From Megaustenia siamemsis (taxonomy: Eukaryota > Mollusca > Gastropoda > Stylommatophora > Ariophantidae), in NCBI GenBank assembly GCA_032433765.1, contig JAVIAB010000059.1:55947103-56011102 (forward strand): DNA of 64,000 bases, written 5' to 3'. Position 1 is the stretch's first letter, and each line of letters begins with the position of its first letter. The translations under genes and the position numbers were made by a program. The notes under the pieces were generated by a model. The model was not told where the DNA came from, did not search any database, and was given only the letters and a program-made list of their open reading frames with translations. Of the stretch, positions 41,470 to 51,274 are shown in pieces.

Positions 41470-41735
41470 ACTCCGAAGGTCCATAATATATACAGACGTG
41501 TGTAAACGTGACATGAAGACTCTGAACATAACCCTGCAGTCTTGGAAGAAATAGCTGCAGACCGCAATATATGATAACACACTCTAAAACTCCAACTCAG
41601 ACAAGAAGCAGACAGATTCATAGAAAAAGATAATACACGGCGAAAGAGAAGGAAAATAACATTTCTAGGAGCGCTGAAAAATCCATAGTCAACTATGAGC
41701 GGTGTAGGCAACTACTACTACTATTTCTTGAGTGC
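41470..41735 (+). mobile_element. LINE-K 3' fragment
   Basis: Broken frames read like a LINE C-terminus (YTDVCKRDMKTLNITLQSWK, AADRNI, QEADRFIEKDNTRRKRRK), followed by a CTACTACTA tail. The last 100 bp match the complement of 63893-64000. Confidence 0.65.
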
Positions 41736-42204
41736 TCATATTTAAGCGCATGCTATTGTGTGCCAATCAGTTAATATAATTTGTGCACTTCTATTTCCAA
41801 ATTTGTTAAAGTTTGCGCCCCAGTGTTTTAAAGCTTCACACCTAACGGCCTGTGTAAACAATCGTGTTATTGTCCATGTTTGTCGACAACCAACAGGCAC
41901 ATTTTATTAGTCGGCTGGTTGCAGGAGCTACTGATTTAAGTGATCTGTGCTCACCGTGAGCTGTGTGTTTTATCTGTTTTGATCGTGTTTCGATATTCTA
42001 ATTGTTTACGATGAATGAAGATCTCGTATGATGGAGAAAAGATGGCTGTGTTCACTTTCTGTGCGGTTTCGCCTTATGTCTTTTGGCGTGTGCTAAGACT
42101 GCTATGATGGGTTATACAGCTATCTTTCTTTGTTTGGGAGATGAGTTAGTAATTCGGATGATTTCACTGACACGGGCAGTTGAGCAATTATGAATTTTAA
42201 TTCG
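41736..42204. other. No recognisable feature
   Basis: AT-rich sequence. No gene or repeat recognised. Confidence 0.5.
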
Positions 42205-42440
42205 TTTGCAGTGGTACCGGGGCCTTCCATATCCGTGACCATAACATTTTACTAGTCACGTGGTCCGTAATTAGGGCGACAGTTTACCTTTCTTGAAAAA
42301 AGTTGTTGGTACATATTTTCAGAGGCTGTGTGAATTACTAAAGCGGGTCGTTCAATAAAATTCGTATATCTGGAAATTGAACCCGCATCGTTCTGGTCAG
42401 TAATGAATGCAGTAAGCACTCAACCACGTTGGCTTCAACC
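42205..42440 (-). mobile_element. Diverged SINE-1 copy
   Basis: Keeps the order of SINE-1 landmarks in degraded form: GTGACCATAACATTTTACTA, GGTACATATTTTCAGAGGCTG, AATTGAACCCGCATCG. It also keeps a tRNA-head complement with AGTAAGCACTCAACCACG. Probably an old insertion. Confidence 0.6.
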
Positions 42441-42690
42441 ACCTATATAACCATTAATTGTTATAGAGCGTATTTAAACTCTCTATCCCCTTATTGTGTT
42501 TATTTTTTTTAATCCTAGATTAATTTTAGTCACAGTTAAAAGATAAGAAATGAACATCAAAATATGATTTTAAAATCATGTGCTAAAGTGTGCTTTTCGT
42601 CCTTTGTTATCTGTGTCCGTGTAAGCTCTGTGGACACCTGCATCTGGCTGGTAAGTACCGTGCTTGTATTGTTTTTGTTATTGTAATGAA
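42441..42690. other. No recognisable feature
   Basis: Nothing recognised. Confidence 0.4.
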
Positions 42691-43140
42691 GTGTAGAATT
42701 CTATAATGAAGTATAGAATGCTGTAATGAAGTATAGAATGCTGTAATGACGTATAGAATTATGTAATGAAGTATAGAATGCTGTAATGAAGTATAGAATT
42801 ATGTAATGAAGTATAGAATGCTGTAATGAAGTATAGAATGCTGTAATGAAGTATAGAATTATGCAATGAAGTATAGAATGCTGTAATGAAGTATATAATG
42901 ATATAATGAAGTATAGAATGCTGTAATGAAGCATATAATGATGTAATGAAGTATATAATGATGTAATGAAGTATATAATGATGTAATGAAGTATATAATG
43001 TTGTAATGAAGTAAATAATGATGTAATGAAGCATATAATGATGTAATGAAGTATATAATGATTTAATGAAGCATATAATGCTGTAATGAAGTATATAATG
43101 ATGTAATGAAGCATATAATGCTGTAATGAAGCATATAATG
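42691..43140. repeat. 20-bp minisatellite, about 22 copies
   Basis: Units of AATGAAGTATAGAATGCTGT, changing to AATGAAGTATATAATGATGT. Minus-strand frames rich in LHYI are artefacts of the repeat. Confidence 0.95.
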
Positions 43141-43548
43141 CGTCTATTCTGTGACCTTTATGGTGAAAGTTGAAACATTGTTTGAAGGAGAGATTGTGAG
43201 TGTCCAAAAGGTGACCAGAAAAGAGCAGCACAGAGGAGTGCATCTATTGTTGTTAGAGAATCCTCATTATCCTCGTGGTACTTGAACTCTATAAAAAGGA
43301 ATGCCTGTGTAGTGTTGACACAGAATTATCTTATCACAGTGCACGAACTCCAGAAAAAATAAAAAACATCAAAGGTAGGACTACTACACATCGCACAAGG
43401 TCGAGGGTCACGAAGGAATATGATAGCAACGTCTCTCGGCCTGAACCATGAAAGAAAGACTGAACTGACTGCCACATCCTCCTCATTCTTAAAATTGAAT
43501 TTATAGAGGAGTGGTTTCAGTCTCTACCTCAATTAAACGTTTTCTAAC
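43141..43548. other. No recognisable feature
   Basis: Nothing recognised before the small inverted repeat. Confidence 0.4.
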
Positions 43549-43754
43549 TTAATGTTGGCGTCACTGATATTTCCGTACAATAATACATTGGAGAAAACAA
43601 ATGTAAAGGCTTCAATGTTGTCAAATTTATTCATTTTCATTGAGTCCTTCATTCTTCTTCATCTTTTCTCTTTTCACCGATACCTAAAAGGTGTCGTGGT
43701 TTATATCATTTGTCGTTCTTGAGCTGCTCGAATTGTCTGAATTAGTGATTTTCC
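43549..43754. repeat. Small inverted repeat, left arm (LINE-C end plus 3' flank)
   Basis: Pairs with 44386-44588 at high identity. The arm holds about 125 bp of non-LINE sequence and about 80 bp of the LINE-C 3' end. Confidence 0.92.
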
Positions 43755-44050
43755 TTTGTTGTTTCATGTCTCTGTCACTGCATCTATCCATCTTCTTCTG
43801 GGTCTATTTTGGTCTTTTCCCATGCATTCTCGAGAAGAACGCCCTTGATGGTGATTGGTGAGGATTCATTCTGACCAGGTGGCCCAGCCATTTCAGACTG
43901 CATTTCTCTTGTGTTGACTCTATTAGACTTTCTTTAAACTGTTTCCATGCTTCTTCTATGTTTGTTGGTTGTATTCGGGTTTGGTATTTGTTGGTTACGG
44001 ATTCTTATATTTCTTTTTGTACGTTTACATCCTTTAAGGTTTAAGATCTT
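43676..44050 (-). mobile_element. LINE-C copy with internal deletion
   Basis: From the 3' end it encodes the C-terminus LGHLVRMNPHQSPSRAFFS. It then passes abruptly near 43897 to IQPTNIEEAWKQFKESLIES, a segment typical of the linker between endonuclease and RT. The RT domain is missing between them. Confidence 0.7.
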
Positions 44051-44111
44051 TAAATTAAGATGCTTAAGTCCTTCCTTGTTCACCGCAATTACCCACATTA
44101 AAGTGAGTTAA

Positions 44112-44385
44112 AAAGTAAAGTAAAGTTTCGCTCTCCTGGCTTGAAAGACGTATGTGGACAATATAGTGTTATTTATATGTTTATATGACCACTGCACATT
44201 TGTAGATGATGTGGTCTGTATCACGCCACGCCGCTTTTATTTCTCAAAATAAAACTCTGGTACCGATTGTTAGATGGTGATGAAGCTCGGAGCAATGTCG
44301 ATCCGAAAAAAAAGATCCGCCACTTTTGGGAACTGAACCCTGATAATTGTGATCAGGAAATGAACACACTAACGACACAGCCACC
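44112..44385 (-). mobile_element. Diverged SINE-1 copy
   Basis: Complement landmarks in order: AAAGTAAAGTAAAGTTTCGC, GATGTGGTCTGTATCACGCC, CTCTGGTACCGATTGTTAG. The tRNA-head complement GGGAACTGAACCCTGATAAT precedes ACTAACGACACAGCCACC. Confidence 0.65.
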
Positions 44386-44588
44386 GGAAAATCACTAATT
44401 CAGACAATTCGAGCAGCTCAAGAACGACAAATGATATAAACCACGACACCTTTTAGGTATCAGTGAAAAGAGAAAAGAAGAAGTATGAAGGACTCAATGA
44501 AAATGAATAAATTTGATAACATTGAAGCCTTTACATTTGTTTTCTCCAATGTATTATTGTACGGAAATATCAGTGACGCCAACATTAA
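44386..44588. repeat. Small inverted repeat, right arm (LINE-C end plus shared flank)
   Basis: Begins inside the LINE-C coding end at GGAAAATCACTAATTCAGAC, passes the GAAGAAG tail at about 44475, and continues for about 110 bp of flank identical to 43549-43675 in complement. Confidence 0.92.
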
Positions 44589-46095
44589 AACATTCTCATA
44601 TATATTATATTTATAATTAATAAACTATATTACATAATTTATTACACATATTACATGTTTACATATATTACGGAATATATTATATATATATATATATATA
44701 TATTATAAAACAGTATAAAATCATACAGCTACAAATATAATGTTAACAACTTTTTCGTTGTTAATAAATGTTAACAACTCACACTGATACGAAATGGTTA
44801 ACTTCAAACATCAAATATCAATCTCTGTATAATTTTGTTTGCAGTTTATGACATTGATGAATAGCACAGAAGAGAACGTAATAAAAAGATGCAAAATCAT
44901 AAGTGAAGGTTTCAGAAGAGGAAGTATTACTGTAACATTAAGGACAGTTTAAACTAGCAAATTGATTTTGACAATATCTACTGTAAACATTACTTTTATG
45001 TGAAACAAAATAGTTCAGGATTTCAGTAAATTAAGTGTTGTGCCCGAAAATAACATATTTTCAGCTCATTTTTCTAAAAATGTCATATTTTGTGCGAAAA
45101 ATCTTTAACTTTAAACTGACATGTTTGTCATGATATCTCAGAAACTAATAAAGATAATTTCATGTAATTTGGTCTACATATAGAACATTAAGTTTTATCA
45201 TTTGTGAACTAGGAACTTTTGGATTTGATCTATGGTTGACAAAATATGCTCATTTATGGGGAACAATAGCAGTTTTTAAAAAGTATAAATTAGGGGTAAG
45301 GGTTATAAAATATCAAAATAAAGCATTAAGTTATTAATCTGAGATGCACTTCGATCAAAACTAAAGGTCTTTTCATCGTAAACCGCTGCAGTCTCTCCCC
45401 CGCTGAATCCCAGGTCCACACTAATCTGCTCCTTAGGGCTGGCAACGTTATCACGCCTGCTGATGGGGGGAGGGAGGGGGGTTCCATAGTGGTTTGACGA
45501 AAGAACCTCTACCCTTCATCACTGCCAACTCTACTATAGAAGAGGGAGCAGTCTTTGCAAGAATGCCTTTATTTTGAATGTCAAATCACACTCCACAGTC
45601 GATCTATACGTTAACTCTTTCAGTACGGAAGGTTTTTTTATCAATTTAGCGGTAAAGATTTCAGAGGCAACTTTTCATGTTTTTAAATATGTTTACATTT
45701 ATCTAACACTTAACCTATTACATATGCATTTTAAGATAAATAAACAAGGATTTATATTTCACCAATGCCATGGTGCATCTATTTTCATGACATGTAAAAA
45801 GAATATGGTTTGATGACAGTTTACACTAATCAAATTGAGAGTGGCACACTGTGCGGCTAAACGTACATGACCGAAATCGAGATGGCACATGGTGAGTCCA
45901 AACGTACGGAAAGAGTTAAAATGGGTACCTGATATTTGATCAGGAAATGAAAGGGCATCAGGAAGAGAGCACTGGGTCGTACTGCTATAAACATTGTGCA
46001 CATGAAAAGTAGAAGGCCTACACTGTACTCCACACCGGCTGTAATGCTACTGGACACCTTAACCTGTTACTATCGATCAATCTTAGTTGTCGCAA
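44589..46095. other. AT-rich, no recognisable gene
   Basis: Contains a (TA)n run at 44684-44704. A minor feature at 45740-45910 contains two similar pieces around GGCACACTGTGCGGCTAAAC and GGCACATGGTGAGTCCAAAC. An open frame of 79 codons (45574-45813) has no recognisable domain. Confidence 0.5.
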
Positions 46096-46096
46096 A

Positions 46097-46320
46097 ATAA
46101 ATCATCATCATCAAGTACCGGGCCTGCTGGCGTAGGGGATCATGTCTCTCCATAACTTTCGATCTAGACAGTTATTTATCATTTCTGTTCTGCCAAGTCA
46201 TTCTCTTCAGCTGCCTGGTATCTTTTCTCTTTGCTTCCTTCTTTCTCTTCGTCCCTCAATTGTTCCAGTTGTTACAATATATTCCAGCTGTTCTCTTTTC
46301 ATTACATTGCCAAAAATGAT
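46097..46320 (-). mobile_element. LINE-E 3' fragment
   Basis: Minus strand, with the ATC tail at 46100. It lies only 130 bp upstream of LRR-A exon 1, antisense to it. Confidence 0.88.
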
Positions 46321-46450
46321 GAAAATAATAATAGTAGTATAATAAAAATATATCTTTTCACAAAACTAACGGAAATAAGAATATTCAAACATGAAGATCT
46401 GTTGTACCATTCTCAGAACAGTTCCACGTTCTAGACAAACGACCAAGAAG

Positions 46451-48397
46451 ATGCAGCTTCTACTTGTGGTGCCAGCGTTGCTTGTGGTGATAGTCGCTGA
46501 TGATTGTGTTTATAAGGTTAGAAAATACTCTATGACATTTTCATTGATACTTCTACACCTGGGACTTATACATTGATACTTCTACACCTGAGACTTATAC
46601 ATTGGTACTTCTACACCTGGGACTTATACATTGATACTTCTACACCTGAGACTTATACATTGATACTTCTACACCTGGGACTTATACATTGATACTTCTA
46701 CACCTGAGACTTTTACATTAATACTTCTACACCTGAGACTTATACATTGATACTTCTACACCTGGGACTTATACATTGATACTTCTACACCTGAGACTTA
46801 TACATTGATACTTCTACACCTGAGACTTATACATTGATACTACACATTCTATACAATTAAATACTTTGCTGTCTTTTTCTGGGAAAATCTAACACCCCCC
46901 CCCCACCCCCTCATAATAACCGTACATGTATTGATCCACAATTTTTGTTTAGTTTTAAATAAAAACATATATACATGAAACAGCTCTGATGTAATAGACA
47001 AGGGAATTCAAGTTGTATGCTCCTAGACCCTAAAGTTGTGGCGAAACATACTGGCTTGCTTGATGCATATATTCCTTACTGAGAGTCCGTCCATTGTTGT
47101 GGCAAATGTAAGTCAAGGATCTTTACACCAGCGGGTTCAGGCACTGTCAAAGACACATCGAACATTGCCTTGATAAAGGACTGTTATGGCAGTCTATTAC
47201 TGATTGCTACTGTGACTTAGTGACATAGGATCTTGATCAGTTATGAGCCGCAGCTTCAATCTGATAAACTAAGCTGTCACCAGTTCCTGCTATGAAGACA
47301 TATACATGAACATGAAATTAACATGCATACAGAAATACTTATGCATAAAGAAAACAAACCATGAAGTCTTAAAACAATTAAAAATGAAAAGAGAACTCCT
47401 AAACACAATTCAAACAAGACAAATGCGATTTTTGGACATGTTAAAAGACACAACAGCCTACTAAAAGTAATCCTGGAGGGGAAAATACAAGGTAAGAGAG
47501 GCAGAGGCAGACCAAGACTAACATGGACGAGTAACATCAAAAGATGGACAAACCAGCCTATAACAACCTGCACCATCAAAGCAAGAGATAGGGCAGAATG
47601 GCGCTCCATGGTAGCCAACCTTCGTTGCGGAGAAGGCACTCGATGATGATGATGATGATGATGACAGATATACTTATACTATCCAGAGAAATAGATATAT
47701 CATCATCATCACGTAGCATGTCTGCTGGCGTAGGTGATCATGTCTCCTCACAACTTTTGATCTCTGCAGCTATTTATCATTTATGTTCTAAAGAGAGCAC
47801 CAGAAATTATTTTCTGACGTAGGCGATCATGCCTTTCCACAACCTTTATTTCAGTCAATGTAGGTCACTTTTACTTTACGCTTAATGCTGTGTCATTTTT
47901 ATAATAGGTCTCCATGTCTTGTACGACACTGGGCTACTGTGTCATTTCAAGTTGTCTAACTGTTGGACAGCTCATGGTTTGACGACACAAACACGGCAAA
48001 CACGTCCCCTAATATTGAGCGGACGATATTTTTTGTGGAGGGAGGGTGGAATAGATTTAAAGGGACGGCCACTTTTGGTAGGCGGTATGTTCCCCATTGT
48101 CACATGTCTTGTGGATCAAGAGCAACGGCTTGATCGATACAGCTGTACCATTATTATAATGCAGGAGATGCCGGATTAATGTTAAGTAAGTAAAGTGTTC
48201 TGTCCCGCCAATTACGTATAGGGAATACGAAGTTAGTGACCATCATTTTTATAGACCTTCAGCACATGATTTATGGTATAATGTGGCCGGTATTACGCCC
48301 GAGCCGCTTTATTATCACCTACCTACCTACCTACCTACCTACCTACCTACCTACCTACCTACCTACCTACCTACCTACCTACCTACCTACCTACCTG

Positions 48398-48490
<93 letters not shown>

Positions 48491-51243
48491 TGATCATCCG
48501 AGCCCGAGTTGGCCCATAGGGCGTACACCCAGATACTCCTCTTAACTAAATTTTTTATTCTAGCAGTTTTCAATCCTTGTTAAGATCTTTTATCAAATCT
48601 CGCCATTTGTCTCCGTTCTGTGCAAGCAGCTCTATCTCATTGAGGGAGCCGATTCCTGCTGCTCTTGCCTCTCTTAACAATGTTTTTCTCAGTGTCTCTC
48701 TGGGTATTCCTCTTTTCCTGTTACCTGTTGTCTCCCACATGTTGTTTCATATACGGATTGCTGAATCCTAATTTAGTAGCAGCATATGCTTTCAAAGGGA
48801 GCCGCGATAGCTCAGTGGTTAGTGAACTGTCCTACAAAGGACAAGAGGTAGGCTTCGATCCCAATCGACGGCTTCCGGGTTCACCCAGTCTTTAATGGGT
48901 ACCAGATTTTTAAATGTGAAAGTAAAGCGGCACGGGCGTAATACCGACCACATTACCCCAAAAATCATGTGCCGAAGGTCTGTAAAATTTATGGTCACTA
49001 ACACCATATTCCCTATACGGCACTTGTCGTGACGGGGGTACTTTACTCTCTTTTTTTTAATATGCCTTCAAAACCTGCCTCCCAAACAGATGAGTGTAAG
49101 ACCGAGGAGATTTTAAATATGTCCTTCCTGCATACCATAGCTGACGATTGACATCATCCCGGTGGAGCTAAGCTCAACACTATTAACATCAGTACCGTGT
49201 TCGACCATTTAGGTAACTCACACAGCAAGAGAACATATAGACAACACATATACAGGATTCATGAGATCCATAAAACAGTCATACTTATGCTGTGTCTTCA
49301 TCGATTGACTGTTTTATTCGTGTTACAATATGATATATAACTCACAAACAATAACCACGTTCCTCTGATTTCGTTGATAACTGCAAGTTGCCCTAACCTC
49401 TTTTGAAAATCTTATTTACATTTCCTATCCTTCCATTCGAGACATTGTGTAAATACACATTTACATTTAATATACAATACAGTTTTCTATCATCATCATA
49501 ATCATCATCATCATCAAGTTCATCATCATCATATTCCCAACCGATTGGCGTATGTGATCATGTGCCTCCACACTCTTCTATACACAGTGCATCCTATAAA
49601 TTCTGTTGTTGACTGTTTTCCATGCCATGACACCAAGCTATCTAGTATCTTCTCTCTTTGTCGTCCGCGATCTCGCTATCCCTGTATTTTGTCACTTGTA
49701 ACCAAGTATTCACATTTATATTGCTTTCTAAAATAGAGGAAATAAACTACATAATATTGTAAATTATAGCTTTACAAACCACTTTTTTTTCGTTCGCTAT
49801 AACCTACAGGTTTATGTAGCGTTTATTCTGCTCAGCTTTACCTTTGAGCTGTATCATTATCATACACTAAACAGATTGGTGTCGGCATGTCCTACCACAT
49901 TTCTCTGTCATCAGCACCGTCTAGATGGCTGTATATCATTGTATATCTACGTGTATTTCCGTATCAGAAAATGATGATGAAATTTTGTACAAATGTATAG
50001 GTCACATTCCAAATGTCATAATGACATTACGTTATAGTGACGAACTATTAGTTTCTTTCTTCCATTGAGAAAGATGAATTTATTGCTATTATTATTATTA
50101 TTATTATTGTTGTTACTATGATTGCGATGTTTTCACCTTTGCATTCAATGCACATTTCCAAATTATTTTCATCACTTCATATTTTCATCACTTCATATTT
50201 TAATCACTTCATATTTTCATCACTTCATATTTTCATCATTTCATATTTTAATCACTTCATATTTTAATCACTTCATATTTTCATCACTTCATATTTGTAT
50301 CACTTCATATTTTAATCACTTCATATTTTCATCACTTCATATTTTCATCATTTCATATTTCATCATTTCATATTTTAATCACTTCATATTTTCATCACTT
50401 CATATTTGTATCACTTCATATTTTAATCACGTTACCATCAAAACGTGTTCTGTGAATATAAATATGAATCTACAGCAGGAATGTATATTTCAGGAGTGTC
50501 AATGTTTTGGTCTGTCAATATCGTGCAGCGGTAAAGGACTGGTGGTACTTCCAGTAAAAGTCCCGACAGTTCAAACACCTTTTAATTCTTTAGACTTGGA
50601 TGTAAGTTGCTATCGATATCTACTTTCAAAAGAAATTAAAGATCGAGAATTAAAATGTCAAGTTAGTTAAAAGCGAAATTGAAAATTTAGAACTATGGAT
50701 CAGCTGTTAGATGTTCACTCATTTATCAATATTTTAAAAATGTGCGTGTTTGGGTTAGTGATATCTCATATTTCGGCGTGTGTCTGGTTTAGTCATATCT
50801 CATATTTCGGCGCGTGTCTGGGTTAGTCATATCTCATATTTCGGCGTGTGTCTGGGTTAGTCATATCTGATATTTCGGTGTGTGTCAGTGTTAGTCATGC
50901 CTCATATCGTTGTGTGCATGTCAGTGTTAGTCACATCTCATATATTTGTGTGTGCATGTCTGTGTTAATCACCTTTAGTGACTCGGGCAGATGGTGTTCG
51001 TAAACCTGGGCGGGCAGACCATCTAAGGGCAGAATCCCTCTACAGAAAAGACAATCTGCTGCCTTGCAGGAAGATTGGGGACAATCAAAGGCTAAGGAAA
51101 GCAAACCTGAACAAAATGCTGGCTGAAAAAGGATGCACTGGGCCACTGGCGCAGAACACAGTGCAACGTTTTAACAGGTACTTAAACAGACAGTTGTCTT
51201 CATGTGAAAGTCTGGAATCCAACTCTTATTGAGTCCTGATCGC

Positions 51244-51274
<31 letters not shown>

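Noticed and set aside
45574..45813. 79-codon open frame in AT-rich sequence
   Set aside because: Nothing recognisable, and no splice or promoter support.
48236..48519. Open frames rich in LPTY or LSIY
   Set aside because: Direct translation of the (CTAC)n/(CTAT)n tract.
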